NCBI RefSeq assembly: GCF_900104955.1
Contig: NZ_FNSI01000001.1
Coordinates: forward strand, 5,242,001 to 5,306,000
Reading direction: 5' to 3'
DNA from: Beijerinckia sp. 28-YEA-48
GTDB taxonomy: Bacteria; Pseudomonadota; Alphaproteobacteria; Rhizobiales; Beijerinckiaceae
Length of the DNA: 64,000 nucleotides
The notes under the pieces were generated by a model that was not told the origin of the DNA, did not search any database, and saw only the letters and a list, made by a program, of their open reading frames with translations. The position numbers and the translations under genes were made by a program. Of the stretch, positions 47,536-57,497 are shown in pieces. Position 1 is the stretch's first letter; the number at the start of each line of letters is the position of its first letter.

Positions 47536-48432
47536 TCAGATATCGACTTCGTTGAGAAAGTCGCGAAAGCTTGCGGCCGCGGGTGAGAGCTCATGGCCGC
47601 GCGGGAAGAACAACGAGAGCTGACGATCGACCACGGGCGCCACCAGCGGTCGCGCGACCAGGCCGAAGGCGCCGATGAGCGACAGAGCGCGGCCAGGCTG
47701 GGCAGTGACGCCAAAGCCGCTCTGCACCAGGCCGAGAGCCGTGGTGATGAACGAGACCTCGTGGGCTGGGTTCATCACCAGCGCGTCGGAATGTTTGAAC
47801 AGATCAGCTTGCAGACGTTTGGTGAAATCGAGCGTCAGGTTGATCATCGGCTCCTTCAGGGCTTGCGCCCATGTCACGCGGCTGCGCGCGGCCAAGGGAT
47901 GATCGGGCCGGCAGATCAACCAAATCCTGTCGGCGAGCAGGCTTTGCTGCTGCAATTCCAGCGGCGTTTCCCGTTGCGGCACGATGCCGAGATCGGCCTC
48001 GCCGCTCTGCACGCGCGCGAGCGCTTGCTGATTGAGGGAGTCCAGAACATAGACGGTGATCGCGGGGTATCTCTGTTTATAGCGCAGAAATAGCTGCGGC
48101 AGTGTTGTTGCCGCGTAAAGCGGTGTACAGGCGATGCGCAGCGTGCCGCGTTTTTTACGTTGTAGATCCTGCGTGCTTTCCAGCGCGCGGCCCAGGTCTT
48201 CCAGCAGTTTGCGAGCCAGTGGATAGAACTCGCTGCCAGCCAGCGACAAAACCGTGGAGCGCGTGCTGCGATCGAACAGTCGCACTTCGATGCCGCGCTC
48301 CAGCTCCTTGATGAGCAGGCTCAGCGCGGAAGGCGTGAGATGCAGTTTGCGCGCGGCGGCGGCGAAGCCACCGGCTTCTGCGATGGCCACAAAAGCGCGC
48401 AGCTGGCGCAGGGAGACGTTGCTGACATTCAT
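47536..48432 (-). CDS. LysR-family transcriptional regulator
   Basis: This 298-residue regulator has an N-terminal helix-turn-helix (LRQLRAFVAIAEAGGFAAAARKLHLTPSALSLLIKELE) and a C-terminal two-lobed effector domain (GTLRIACTPLYA, HEVSFITTALGLVQSGFGVTA). It is divergent from the isomerase/Rieske/Bug operon, which it most likely controls together with itself through the 48452-48476 region. Confidence 0.9.
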   Translation of the reverse strand: MNVSNVSLRQLRAFVAIAEAGGFAAAARKLHLTPSALSLLIKELERGIEVRLFDRSTRSTVLSLAGSEFYPLARKLLEDLGRALESTQDLQRKKRGTLRIACTPLYAATTLPQLFLRYKQRYPAITVYVLDSLNQQALARVQSGEADLGIVPQRETPLELQQQSLLADRIWLICRPDHPLAARSRVTWAQALKEPMINLTLDFTKRLQADLFKHSDALVMNPAHEVSFITTALGLVQSGFGVTAQPGRALSLIGAFGLVARPLVAPVVDRQLSLFFPRGHELSPAAASFRDFLNEVDI

Positions 48433-48451
48433 AAATAAAACTCACCAGATG

Positions 48452-48476
48452 CTAAATATTATTAGTTTGTTTAAAC
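48452..48476. promoter_or_regulatory. LysR operator candidate
   Basis: CTAA-N6-TTAG (48452-48465), overlapping the T-N11-A style, and the palindrome GTTTAAAC (48469-48476) lie in the 90-base divergent gap, 20-44 bases upstream of the LysR start. Confidence 0.5.
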
Positions 48477-48522
48477 GCTGAGGCAAGTCTTACCCTTCGC
48501 GGTATCAAGGGGTTTCCAAACG

Positions 48523-49326
48523 ATGCTGCGATTTGATGCCAACCTGCGTTGGCTGTTTACCGAACTGCCGATGCTGCAACGCTATGAGGCCGCCGCTAAG
48601 GCTGGCTTTCAGGGCGTCGAGGTCGCTTTCCCTTACGACTATCCCGCCAGGGAAGTTGCCGCGCGGCTGCGCGACAATGGTCTGACGCTGGTGCAGATTC
48701 TCTCGCCGTTCGATTGGAATGCCGGCGAACGCGGCTTGGCCGCACTGCCCGGTCGCGCTGATGATTTCAAGGCGGGTTTCCGAAACGCGCACGAATATGC
48801 CGGCGAACTCGGCGATCCCTTCATCCATGTCATGCCGGGCAATATCGGGCCGCAGCTCGATCGCGCACGCTGCATGGATCAATTCCTGGAAAATCTGGCC
48901 TGGGCCGCCGATCAAGCGCCGCAGCTGACGCTGATCCTTGAGCCGTGCTGCCGGGCGCGCTTCCCGGAGTTTCTCTATCACCGTCTCGACGAAGGTATCG
49001 CGGTGCTGCAACAGCTGGGCCGCAGCAATGTGAAGCTCTGCTACGACACGTTCCATGTGCAGATGGAAGAGGGCGATCTGGCCGACAGGCTGCGCGCCGC
49101 CTGGCCGTACATCGGTCATATCCAGGTCGGCAATGTGCCGGGACGGCATGAACCGGGCACGGGCGAGATCCACTTTCCTTTTCTGTTCAAGCTCATGGAG
49201 GAGCTTGGCTGGCAGGGTTGGGTCGGCTGCGAATACACGCCTTCAGCCCATACGCTCGACACACTGACATGGGGCGCGCCCTTTGGTTTGGGCATGGCCG
49301 CTGCAAAGGAGGCTGCCACATGCTGA
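48523..49326 (+). CDS. Hydroxypyruvate-isomerase-like TIM barrel (Hyi/OtnI family)
   Basis: This 267-residue AP-endonuclease-2-type sugar isomerase fold starts with FDANLRWLFTELPMLQRYEAA. Metal ligands are Glu in LILEPC, Asp in CYDTFHVQ, then HIQVGNVPGRHEPG and the final Glu in GCEYTPS. Hyi family members isomerise hydroxypyruvate or 2-keto sugar acids. Its stop overlaps the Rieske gene start by seven bases, so the two work in one pathway. Confidence 0.85.
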   Translation: MLRFDANLRWLFTELPMLQRYEAAAKAGFQGVEVAFPYDYPAREVAARLRDNGLTLVQILSPFDWNAGERGLAALPGRADDFKAGFRNAHEYAGELGDPFIHVMPGNIGPQLDRARCMDQFLENLAWAADQAPQLTLILEPCCRARFPEFLYHRLDEGIAVLQQLGRSNVKLCYDTFHVQMEEGDLADRLRAAWPYIGHIQVGNVPGRHEPGTGEIHFPFLFKLMEELGWQGWVGCEYTPSAHTLDTLTWGAPFGLGMAAAKEAATC

Positions 49327-50633
49327 GCGCCGCCGACAATGAACTGCTCACCCGCACCGATGCGGAAACCCCGATGGGGCAGTATTTTCGCCGCTTCTGG
49401 CAGCCCGTGGCCTTGTCGCGCGAATTGCCCGAGCCCGATGGCGCACCGTTACGCGTGACGGTCATGGGCGAAGATCTGGTTGCCTTTCGCAACAGTAAGG
49501 GCGTGGTCGGCCTGGTCGAGGCGCGTTGTCCGCATCGCGGCGCCGATCTCTATTTCGGCCGCAATGAAAACTGCGCCATCCGTTGCGTGTTTCATGGCTG
49601 GCAGTTCGATCTGCAAGGACGGCCGCTCGAACTGCCGAATGTGCCGCCGGATGCGAGCTATCATCAAACCATACGGCTCAAGGCTTATCCGACGCGCGAA
49701 TATGGCGATGTGGTGTGGGCCTATATGGGCCCCGATCCGTGGAACGGTGCCCTGCCGGACGTTCCGCAATTGGAATTCGGCGCCTTGCCGGCGACGCACC
49801 GCTACGTCACCAAGAAGCTACAGGAATGTAATTGGGCGCAGTCCATCGAAGGGGCGCTCGACACCTCGCATTTCTCCTTCTTGCACATGCCGGCGCCGCA
49901 TGTGCCCTCGAATGCCAATCCAGATGCACCGGCCGATGAGAAGCGCCTGCGCTGGATTCGTGAAGACCCTCTGCCGCAATTCCTGATCCTGGATCATGAG
50001 GTCGGCTTCGTTGTCGGCGGCGCGCGGCGCGCCGATCATGGCATGCGCTATTGGCGCAGCGCGCAGTTCGCGCTGCCTTCGCATAGCACCACGCCATCGA
50101 CGCTGCCGGGCGAAACCCATTTCGGCTATACGTGGGTGCCGATCGACGATGAAAATTGCTGGATCTACACCTATGCGTGGAATCCCGATCGACCATTGTT
50201 GGAAGACGAAATCGAAAAGTTCAGCAATGGCCATGGGGTGATCGCCGAGGTCGACGCGAACTTCATTCCGATCCGCAATCGCTCCAATAATTACCTGATC
50301 GATCGCCAGAACCAGAAGCACATCACCTATACGGGCGTGCGCGGTGTTGCCGAGCAGGATGCAATGATCCAGGAAAGCCAGGGGCGCGTCGCTGATCGCA
50401 CGCGCGAGCATCTGTCGGCTTCCGATGCGGCGATCGTCCGGTTTCGCCGGGTGATGTTGAGCCAGGCCAAAGCATTGGCCGGGGGTGTCGAGCCGCAAGC
50501 GCCGTTCAAACATGCGGCCTATAGATTACGTTCGGGCAGTTGGATGGCCTCGGAGGGGGTGCCGTTCGAACAGGTGATGATCGAACGGTTCGGTGATCCG
50601 GTCGGGCATGTTACGGCCGAAACGGCGGCCTGA
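49320..50633 (+). CDS. Rieske non-heme iron oxygenase, phthalate-4,5-dioxygenase-like
   Basis: This 437-residue oxygenase component has Rieske ligands C70-x-H72 and C89-x2-H92 (RCPHRGADLYFG, CVFHGW). The mononuclear iron site follows in EGALDTSHFSFLH. Aromatic-ring hydroxylating or O-demethylating members have this layout. No reductase or ferredoxin gene is adjacent, so electron donors must be encoded elsewhere. The ATG at 49320 lies inside the isomerase stop region; an in-frame extension upstream is rejected. Confidence 0.88.
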   Translation: MLSAADNELLTRTDAETPMGQYFRRFWQPVALSRELPEPDGAPLRVTVMGEDLVAFRNSKGVVGLVEARCPHRGADLYFGRNENCAIRCVFHGWQFDLQGRPLELPNVPPDASYHQTIRLKAYPTREYGDVVWAYMGPDPWNGALPDVPQLEFGALPATHRYVTKKLQECNWAQSIEGALDTSHFSFLHMPAPHVPSNANPDAPADEKRLRWIREDPLPQFLILDHEVGFVVGGARRADHGMRYWRSAQFALPSHSTTPSTLPGETHFGYTWVPIDDENCWIYTYAWNPDRPLLEDEIEKFSNGHGVIAEVDANFIPIRNRSNNYLIDRQNQKHITYTGVRGVAEQDAMIQESQGRVADRTREHLSASDAAIVRFRRVMLSQAKALAGGVEPQAPFKHAAYRLRSGSWMASEGVPFEQVMIERFGDPVGHVTAETAA

Positions 50634-50661
50634 TTGAGTTTATAACAAAAGGGGAGGGAAC

Positions 50662-51645
50662 ATGATCAGCAACTTGCTGCGGCGCGCCCGCGTCGTCGTG
50701 CCTTTGGCTTTGACGCTGGCAGGTGGCATCGCTGCCAACGCCCAGACCTATCCGGACAAGCCGATCAAGCTTGTGATTCCCTATGCGGTCGGTGGATCGA
50801 CGGACCTCACCGGCCGCATGCTGGCGCGTTCGCTCTCCGATCGTCTTGGTCAACCGCTGGTGGTGGAAAGCCGTCCTGGCGCTGGCGGTTCAGTCGGCCA
50901 TGAGTTCGTCGCCAAGTCGCCGGCCGATGGCTATACGCTGCTCTTCAGCGCCGCAGGCCCGCTCACCGTCACGCCGCACATTTACAGCAAGCTCGGTTAC
51001 GATCCGATCAAAGCGTTCGAGCCGGTCACGCTCGTTGCCACGCAGCCGTTGTTGCTGGTGCTCAAACCCTCTCTGAATGCGCCCAGTCTCGCCGATCTGG
51101 TGAGGATGGCCAAAGCGCAGCCCGGCAAGCTTTCTTATGGCTCGTTCGGCTATGGCAGCGCCGCCCATCTCGCCGGCGAGTATTTCAAGATGCTGGCGGG
51201 TGTCGATATCGTCCATGTGCCCTATAAAGGCAGCGCGCCAGCGCTGACCGATCTGATGGCCGGACAGTTCGATCTGATGTTCGATGTGTTCAGCACCTCC
51301 GCACCTTTGGTCGAAGGCGGCAAGCTGCGCGCCATCGCCATCACGTCCAATGAACGGTCGCCGCAGTTTCCCGACGTGCCCACCATGCAACAGGCGGGGC
51401 TCGAGGGCTTTGAAGCAGGAACCTGGTTTGGTCTGCTGGTGCCAACGGGCACGCCCCGGCCGATCATCGACATGCTCTCGGCGGCGACCAACAAGTCGTT
51501 GGCAGAAAAGGAAGTGCGTGAGAACCTGGCGTCTCAGGGTGCGAGCGTTCGCGGCGGCACGCCCGAACAATTCGGCCAGTTCTTCCAGGCCGAATATGAG
51601 AAGTGGCAGAAGATCGTGAAGCTGGCCGGTATCACGCCCAATTAG
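50662..51645 (+). CDS. Tripartite tricarboxylate (Bug/TctC) substrate-binding protein
   Basis: This 327-residue periplasmic binding protein has a signal peptide ending GIAANAQTYP. Family motifs are PIKLVIPYAVGGSTD, RPGAGGSVG and VHVPYKGSAPALTDL. Bug proteins bind carboxylates or aromatic acids. No TctA/TctB membrane partners are near, which is usual for orphan Bug genes. It is probably the substrate receptor for the Rieske/isomerase pathway. Confidence 0.92.
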   Translation: MISNLLRRARVVVPLALTLAGGIAANAQTYPDKPIKLVIPYAVGGSTDLTGRMLARSLSDRLGQPLVVESRPGAGGSVGHEFVAKSPADGYTLLFSAAGPLTVTPHIYSKLGYDPIKAFEPVTLVATQPLLLVLKPSLNAPSLADLVRMAKAQPGKLSYGSFGYGSAAHLAGEYFKMLAGVDIVHVPYKGSAPALTDLMAGQFDLMFDVFSTSAPLVEGGKLRAIAITSNERSPQFPDVPTMQQAGLEGFEAGTWFGLLVPTGTPRPIIDMLSAATNKSLAEKEVRENLASQGASVRGGTPEQFGQFFQAEYEKWQKIVKLAGITPN

Positions 51646-51665
51646 AGCTGAAGAGGCGGAGCGGG

Positions 51666-51680
51666 GGAGATCGCTTCTCC
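51666..51680. terminator. Short hairpin between Bug and prpB genes
   Basis: GGAGA-TCGCT-TCTCC is a 5-bp stem between convergent genes, with no T-run. It is weak evidence. Confidence 0.35.
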
Positions 51681-51714
51681 GTCTCGTGACTTCTATTCGT
51701 CTCCCGCCGCAGCG

Positions 51715-52629
51715 CTATTCCGCCGCGCGCGGGAGGATCGTCTGGACGATCGTCGCGTCGAGAGCTTCGTAATCATGCAGGCCGATCGTGTCGTAAAGCT
51801 CGGCGCGCGTCTGCATGTCGCCCAGCATCGCCTCCGTGCTGCCATCGCGCGCGATCGTGGCGTAGAGTTTTTCCTGAGCCTTGCTGGCGACACGTAGGGA
51901 CGAGACCGGCCAGATCACCATCCGATAGCCCATGGCCTCGAACTCCGTGGCTGTAAAAAACGGTGTTCGGCCGAACTCCGTCATATTGGCCAGCAGGGAC
52001 ACGCCGGCCATGCGTTGGGCGAATTCGCGGAACATCTCGGCCGTGGTCAAAGCTTCCGGAAAGATCGCATCGGCGCCGGCCTCGACATAGAGCTTGGCGC
52101 GGGCGACGGCGCCATCGATTCCTTCGCTGGCCGCCGCATCGGTTCGGGCAATGAGATAGAGGTGCCGGCGCGCCTTGGCGGCGGCGGCCACCTTCGCCGC
52201 CATGTCATGCGCATCGGCCAATTTCTTGTCGTTGAGATGGCCGCATTTCTTCGGCAGCAGTTGATCCTCGATATGGACGGCGCCAGCACCTGCCTCCTCG
52301 AAGGTGCGCACCATATGCATGACGTTGAGCGCTTCGCCATAGCCCGTGTCGCCATCGACGAGTACCGGCAGACCGCTGGCGCGCGCGACCTGGCGAATGA
52401 AGAAGGCGACCTCGTCGACCGTGATGATGCCGAGATCGGGCAGGCCCATGGAGGCCGTCATCGCCGCGCCGGACAGATAGAGGGCGTCGAAGCCGGCGGC
52501 TTTGGCTTGAAGCGCCGCCATACCGTTATGGGCGCCCGGAAGGCGGGCGATGCCGCCGCGTTCGATCAGGGCGCGAAAGCGCTGGCCTGCGGGCTCAGAA
52601 GGGAGATCGGAAGCTAAAAGATAAGGCAT
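51715..52629 (-). CDS. prpB: Isocitrate lyase/PEP mutase family, probable 2-methylisocitrate lyase
   Basis: This 304-residue TIM-barrel lyase has motifs LVDGDTGYGEALNV (Mg site) and LPKKCGHLNDK, equivalent to the active-site Cys loop K-x-C-G-H. In this operon it would cleave 2-methylisocitrate to pyruvate and succinate. By sequence alone, oxaloacetate decarboxylase or another PEP-mutase relative remains possible. Confidence 0.82.
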   Translation of the reverse strand: MPYLLASDLPSEPAGQRFRALIERGGIARLPGAHNGMAALQAKAAGFDALYLSGAAMTASMGLPDLGIITVDEVAFFIRQVARASGLPVLVDGDTGYGEALNVMHMVRTFEEAGAGAVHIEDQLLPKKCGHLNDKKLADAHDMAAKVAAAAKARRHLYLIARTDAAASEGIDGAVARAKLYVEAGADAIFPEALTTAEMFREFAQRMAGVSLLANMTEFGRTPFFTATEFEAMGYRMVIWPVSSLRVASKAQEKLYATIARDGSTEAMLGDMQTRAELYDTIGLHDYEALDATIVQTILPRAAE

Positions 52630-52638
52630 GATTGTTCC

Positions 52639-53847
52639 TCAAGCGGCCCGAATGGCGGATGCCGCGTGTCCGCGTCTCTCGATCGGCACGAAGACCTGGT
52701 TCTCCGGGCCGACATAATTGGCCGAGGGGCGAATGATCTTGTTGTCCTGACGTTGCTCGATCACGTGCGCGCTCCAACCGGAAGTGCGCGCGATGACGAA
52801 CAATGGGGTGAACATGGCGGTCGGCACGCCTATCTGGTGGTAGGAAACGGCGCTGAACCAATCGAGATTGGCGAACATTTTCTTGCTGTTTGCCATCACG
52901 GCCTCGATGCGATCGGCGATCTCGAACATTTTCAGGGCGCCGGCATCGGCCGACAGGCGCCGCGCGACTTCCTTGATGATGCGGTTGCGTGGGTCGGCGA
53001 TGGTATAGACGGGATGACCGAAGCCGATGACGACCTCTTTGGCGTCGATACGTCGCTGGATATCCGCTTCCGCTTCATCGGCATCACTATAGCGCTTCTG
53101 AATTTCGAAGGCGACTTCATTGGCGCCACCGTGCTTGGGCCCTCTCAGGGCGCTAATGGCGCCGGTGATGGCTGAATACATGTCAGCGCCGGTGCCAGCG
53201 ATCGAGCGCGCCGTGAATGTCGAGGCGTTGAACTCGTGCTCGGCATAGAGATTGAGCGAGGTGTGCATCGCCCGAACATGGGCGTCGCTGGGTCGAACGC
53301 CATGCAGAAGGTGCAGGAAGTGACCGCCGATCGTGTCGTCATCGGTCTCGACATCTATCCTTCGGCCGTTATGGGCGAAATGATGCCAGTAAAGCAGCAT
53401 GGAGCCGAGCGCGGCCATCAGCCGGTCAGCGATGTCGCGGGCGCCAGGATGATTGTGATCGGGCGCTTCCGGCAGCACGCAGCCCAATGTCGAAACGCCT
53501 GAGCGCATCACATCCATGGGGTGAGCTGCGGCGGGCAGGGCCTCCAGTGTCGTGCGCACAGCGGCCGGCAGTCCGCGCAACGCCTTGAGTTTGGTCTTAT
53601 AAGCCACAAGCTCCGTGGGCGTCGGCAAGCTTCCGTGGACGAGGAGGTGGGCGATTTCTTCAAAGGCGCAGGTCTCGGCAATGTCGAGAATGTCGAAGCC
53701 GCGATAGTGCAGGTCGTTGCCCGAGCGCCCGACGGTGCAGAGCGCCGTATTGCCGGCGACGACACCGGACAAGGCCACCGACTTCTTGGGAGCGGCGTTG
53801 CGCAAAGGCGCCGCGCTGTTTGTCGCTTGAGCAGTTGCTTGCGTCAT
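52639..53847 (-). CDS. prpC: Citrate synthase family, probable 2-methylcitrate synthase
   Basis: This 402-residue enzyme condenses propionyl-CoA (or acetyl-CoA) with oxaloacetate. Catalytic residues are visible: His in GPKHGGANE, His in GFGHPVY and Asp in [10 protein letters not shown]. Its short length and the [22 protein letters not shown] start match the methylcitrate-synthase group rather than the large TCA enzyme. The Met at 53847 is preferred; the frame is open to 53904 into prpD. Confidence 0.88.
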   Translation of the reverse strand: MTQATAQATNSAAPLRNAAPKKSVALSGVVAGNTALCTVGRSGNDLHYRGFDILDIAETCAFEEIAHLLVHGSLPTPTELVAYKTKLKALRGLPAAVRTTLEALPAAAHPMDVMRSGVSTLGCVLPEAPDHNHPGARDIADRLMAALGSMLLYWHHFAHNGRRIDVETDDDTIGGHFLHLLHGVRPSDAHVRAMHTSLNLYAEHEFNASTFTARSIAGTGADMYSAITGAISALRGPKHGGANEVAFEIQKRYSDADEAEADIQRRIDAKEVVIGFGHPVYTIADPRNRIIKEVARRLSADAGALKMFEIADRIEAVMANSKKMFANLDWFSAVSYHQIGVPTAMFTPLFVIARTSGWSAHVIEQRQDNKIIRPSANYVGPENQVFVPIERRGHAASAIRAA

Positions 53848-53860
53848 CGTTGTCTCCCCT

Positions 53861-55426
53861 TTAGCTGGCGACGGCGGATAGGTCGTGAACTCTCTCTTCC
53901 GCACCGCTCCAATCGAAGATGCCGGTCGCCTGTCCTGCGCCGAGCCACGCGGGATCGACCGCGAAGGTGAGGCCGGCGAGGTCGGCGGGCTTCAGCCGTG
54001 TCAGCTGTTCAACCGTCCCGAGGAAACGCTCCTGCTCAGCGGGTGCGATAATGCCTTCCGCCAGCGTGCGGAATTTTTGGACATATTGCGCCCGGGCGAA
54101 AGGACGCGCGCCAAGCGGATGGGCATCGGCGACGGCGATCTCATCTTCGAGTGTCGAGCCGTCGCTGAGGGTGACCACGACGCGGCCGCCGAACGCTTTC
54201 TCCTTCGGATCGTGGCTGTGATAGCGCCGCGTCCATGCGGCATCCTCGATCGTTGAAATCTTGTGCCAGAGCCCGATCGTTTCAGGACGATTGGCACGCT
54301 CGGCCGCATAGGAGCGCTCGTGGTGCCAGCCGCCGTCTTCCAGCGCGACAGCGAAGATATACATGATGGAGTGATCGAGCGTTTCGCGGCTCGCCTTCGG
54401 GTCCATCTTCTGGGGATCATTGGCGCCCGTGCCGATCACGTAGTGGGTGTGATGGCTGGTGTGGATGACGATGCTGGCGATTTTCGATAGGTCGCCAGCT
54501 TTCTCACGAATCTTCGGACCCATGCGCCGGGCGAGATCGATCAGCGCCTGGCTTTGATATTCGGCCGAGTGCTCCTTGGTATAGGTGTCGAGGATGGCGC
54601 GCTTTGGCTCGCCCTTCTCGGGCAGGGGCACTTGGTATTCGACCTTGGGGCCGCCGAGCAGCCAGGCGATGAAGCCGTCTTCGCCCTCCCAAGCGGGAGA
54701 CGGCGCGCCCTCGCCGCGCATGACGCGATCGACCGCCTCAACGGCCATCTTGCCGGCGAAAGCGGGCGCATAGGCCTTCCAGCTCGAAATCTCGCCCTTG
54801 CGCGATTGGCGCGTGGTGGTGGTGACATGCAGCGCCTGCTGCACCGCCTGATAGATCGTGTCGACGGGCAGGCCGAGCGCCGCGCCTATGCCGGCAGCAG
54901 CCGAGGGGCCGAGATGGGCGATGTGATCGATCTTGTGCTCATGCAGGCAGATGCCCTTCACGAGGTCGACCTGAATCTCGTAGCCGGCGGCAAGACCGCG
55001 CACGAGCGCCGCGCCGTCCAGCCCGCAATGCTGGGCGACGGCGAGGACGGGGGGAATGTTATCGCCAGGGTGCGAATAGTCAGCCGCCAGGAATGTGTCG
55101 TGGAAGTCGAGCTCGCGCACGGCAACGCCATTCGCCCAGGCCGCCCATTCGGGTGAGACGCGGCGATGCGATGACAGGCCGAAGATTGTTGCGCCGGGCT
55201 TGAACGGATGCGCCGCGGCTTGCGCCCTGGCGCTTGCCACCGGGCGTCGCTTGAGCGAGGCCGCCGCCACCGCCGCATTGTCGATGATGCGATTGCCGAT
55301 CATCTCGACGACCGCAGGCTCAACCGGAACGGGATCGGTCGCCACCTCGGCGATTTTCCAGGCGAGTTGCGCGGCGCGCGGGAGATTCTCAGCGGACTTA
55401 TGGGTGCGAACCGTATTGAGCTTCAC
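53861..55426 (-). CDS. prpD: MmgE/PrpD-family 2-methylcitrate dehydratase
   Basis: This 521-residue enzyme is longer than most PrpD. Motifs are [54 protein letters not shown] and [16 protein letters not shown], all PrpD-typical. It dehydrates 2-methylcitrate to 2-methyl-cis-aconitate; an aconitase elsewhere would rehydrate it. The GTG start overlaps the thioesterase stop by four bases. Confidence 0.9.
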   Translation of the reverse strand: MKLNTVRTHKSAENLPRAAQLAWKIAEVATDPVPVEPAVVEMIGNRIIDNAAVAAASLKRRPVASARAQAAAHPFKPGATIFGLSSHRRVSPEWAAWANGVAVRELDFHDTFLAADYSHPGDNIPPVLAVAQHCGLDGAALVRGLAAGYEIQVDLVKGICLHEHKIDHIAHLGPSAAAGIGAALGLPVDTIYQAVQQALHVTTTTRQSRKGEISSWKAYAPAFAGKMAVEAVDRVMRGEGAPSPAWEGEDGFIAWLLGGPKVEYQVPLPEKGEPKRAILDTYTKEHSAEYQSQALIDLARRMGPKIREKAGDLSKIASIVIHTSHHTHYVIGTGANDPQKMDPKASRETLDHSIMYIFAVALEDGGWHHERSYAAERANRPETIGLWHKISTIEDAAWTRRYHSHDPKEKAFGGRVVVTLSDGSTLEDEIAVADAHPLGARPFARAQYVQKFRTLAEGIIAPAEQERFLGTVEQLTRLKPADLAGLTFAVDPAWLGAGQATGIFDWSGAEERVHDLSAVAS

Positions 55427-55851
55427 GAGAAAACATCCTCCTGCGGGGAAAAGGGATCGGGGGTGATGGCGGTGGGTCTGCCCGCTGCGTCGACGGCGAC
55501 CATTTCGAAGGAACCGCGCACGGCGAGGCAGCGGCGACCGGTGACGAGCGCTTCGGCGATGACATCGACAACGACCGTCATCGACGAACGGCCGACGCGT
55601 TCAACGGTCGCGGTCAGTTCGACCAGTTCACCAACGCGGACCGGCTCATGGAATTCAATCTTGTCGGAGGTTGCCATCACGACGGCGCAGCGCGCCCGTC
55701 GCGTCGCGGCGATAAAGGCGGCCTTGCCCATCAGGCTCAGCGCATGTCCGCCAAACAGGGTGCCGTAATGGTTGGCCTGTTCGGGGAAGATCATTTCGAC
55801 GAAGCGGGTGGGGATTCCCACGCCGATGTCTTGATCCTTGGATGTCGGCAT
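55423..55851 (-). CDS. Hotdog-fold acyl-CoA thioesterase
   Basis: This is a 142-residue thioesterase of the YciA/Acot type: [30 protein letters not shown], where the Asn-His-x-G-x-x-F-G-G box is characteristic, then [17 protein letters not shown]. It probably removes or balances short acyl-CoA in propionate metabolism. It is the first gene of the prp operon. An upstream Met at 55902 lacks a ribosome site, so 55851 is used. Confidence 0.85.
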   Translation of the reverse strand: MPTSKDQDIGVGIPTRFVEMIFPEQANHYGTLFGGHALSLMGKAAFIAATRRARCAVVMATSDKIEFHEPVRVGELVELTATVERVGRSSMTVVVDVIAEALVTGRRCLAVRGSFEMVAVDAAGRPTAITPDPFSPQEDVFS

Positions 55852-55886
55852 TCTGGCGCTGCCTGTTCGCTGCCTCTCGACTGTTC

Positions 55887-55977
55887 TTTGCAATATCTGC
55901 ATACTGTTGTCAGAATAAAGGGCTGAAATTGCATAGATTCGTGGAGCGTCGCAGCGCGTTTTGCAAAGTTTGCGAAG
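55887..55977. promoter_or_regulatory. RamB/PrpR-type operator sites between prp operon and regulator
   Basis: TTTGCAA at 55887-55893 faces the thioesterase side. On the regulator side a 9-bp tandem repeat TTTGCAAAG-TTTGCGAAG (55960-55977) includes the palindrome TTTGCAAA. RamB of Corynebacterium and PrpR of Mycobacterium bind TTTGCAAA-like motifs. The site is 14-30 bases before the regulator ATG. Confidence 0.75.
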
Positions 55978-55990
55978 GCAAGGTGTAGCG

Positions 55991-57415
55991 ATGAAAAAGG
56001 CCTTCATGGGCATCCGGCTGAAACGGCTGCGGGAAGAGCGCCAGTTGACGCAACAGGCGCTGGCCTCGGCCATCGGTCTTTCGCTGAGCTATCTCAATCA
56101 GCTCGAAAACAATCAGCGGCCGCTGACCGTGCCCGTGCTACTCAAACTCAATGCGGCTTTTGGCGTCGACGTTCAGCTCTTCTCTGAAGATGATGAAGCG
56201 CGGTTGATCGCGGATCTGCGAGAGGCGCTGGCCGATCCTATTCTCGGCGAAACGATTGCCTCCGCCGAGGTGCGGGAGCTTGCCAGCAACATGCCGGCGG
56301 TGGGGCGCGCGTTCGTTGCCTTGCATCGCCACACGCGGCGTGCGCTCGAACAATCAGCGATGCTCGCGGTCCGTCTCGGCGACGATCGCCAGGGTCAGGC
56401 GCCCGTCATGGCGTCCACTGCCTTCGAAGAGGTGCGGGATTTCTTCTATGCCCGGCACAATCATATCGCCGAACTCGATGTCGCTGCCGAACGGATTGCG
56501 CTCGAAGCCAACTTTCCGCTTGGCGCCATGGCCACGGCGATCGCCGATCGTTTGCGCGATCGTCATGGTGTGCGTGTGGTGATGCAGGTGGGTGAAGAAA
56601 CCTCGAAAGAGGCGAAACGCAGTTTTGACGCGGCGAGCGGTGTTCTCAGGCTGTCGCCGCATCTTGGGGCTGGGCAGCAGGCCTTTCAGATGGCGACGCA
56701 ACTGGCCTTTCTCGAACAGCGCGAGACGATCGACGCGATTGTCGCGAGCGGTCCTTTTGCCGATGCTGAATCGCGCCGCCTGGCGCGCATAGGACTGGCC
56801 AATTATTTCGCCGGCGCTTTGGTCCTGCCGTACACGGCGTTTCGCGAGGCGGCTGAAGCTTGCCGCTATGACATCGATCTTCTCAGCCAGCGTTTCGGCG
56901 TTGGCTTCGAAACCATCTGCCATCGCCTCAGCACGTTGCAGCGGGCCGGGGCGCGCGGCGTGCCGTTCTTCTTCATTCGGGTCGATCGCGCTGGCAACAT
57001 TTCCAAGCGACAATCGGCAACCGATTTTCATTTCTCGCGTGTCGGTGGCACCTGCCCGCTGTGGAATGTCTATGAAGCCTTCTCGCAGCCCGCGCGGGTG
57101 TTGACGCAGATCGCGCGTATGCCTGACGAGCGCACCTATCTGTGGATCGCCCGGTCGGTGTCGCGCGGGCGCGGCGGCTATCATGCACCGCGCAAAACCT
57201 TCGCCATCGCGCTCGGCTGCGATCTGCAGCATGCCGAGCGGCTCGTCTATTCAGATGGACTGGATCTGCGCAATCCGGCGGCGGCGACGCCGATCGGCGC
57301 TGGGTGCAAGATCTGCGAGCGTCCCGCTTGCCCACAACGGGCCTTCCCGCCGGTCGGGCGGCCTCTGAATGTCGATGAGGCGCGCAGTTCCTTCGTGCCC
57401 TATGCCGCCAATTGA
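55991..57415 (+). CDS. Short-chain fatty-acyl regulator (XRE + IrrE-like, RamB/PrpR/ScfR family)
   Basis: This 474-residue regulator has an N-terminal XRE helix-turn-helix (IRLKRLREERQLTQQALASAIGLSLSYLNQLE). The central ImmA/IrrE-like segment contains a degenerate zinc-helix region. The C-terminal Cys-containing ScfR domain (GAGCKICERPACPQRAFPP) binds an Fe-S cluster in mycobacterial PrpR. It is expected to activate the prp operon in response to propionyl-CoA or related signals. The ATG at 55991 is preferred because the upstream extension would place the operator inside the gene. Confidence 0.9.
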   Translation: MKKAFMGIRLKRLREERQLTQQALASAIGLSLSYLNQLENNQRPLTVPVLLKLNAAFGVDVQLFSEDDEARLIADLREALADPILGETIASAEVRELASNMPAVGRAFVALHRHTRRALEQSAMLAVRLGDDRQGQAPVMASTAFEEVRDFFYARHNHIAELDVAAERIALEANFPLGAMATAIADRLRDRHGVRVVMQVGEETSKEAKRSFDAASGVLRLSPHLGAGQQAFQMATQLAFLEQRETIDAIVASGPFADAESRRLARIGLANYFAGALVLPYTAFREAAEACRYDIDLLSQRFGVGFETICHRLSTLQRAGARGVPFFFIRVDRAGNISKRQSATDFHFSRVGGTCPLWNVYEAFSQPARVLTQIARMPDERTYLWIARSVSRGRGGYHAPRKTFAIALGCDLQHAERLVYSDGLDLRNPAAATPIGAGCKICERPACPQRAFPPVGRPLNVDEARSSFVPYAAN

Positions 57416-57497
57416 ACGTGAGGGCGCGGTCGCGCGCGGGGCATCACCCCTGAGGGGAGCCATTCGATTCGAGGTCTATAAGTGACTGAAAGAATGG

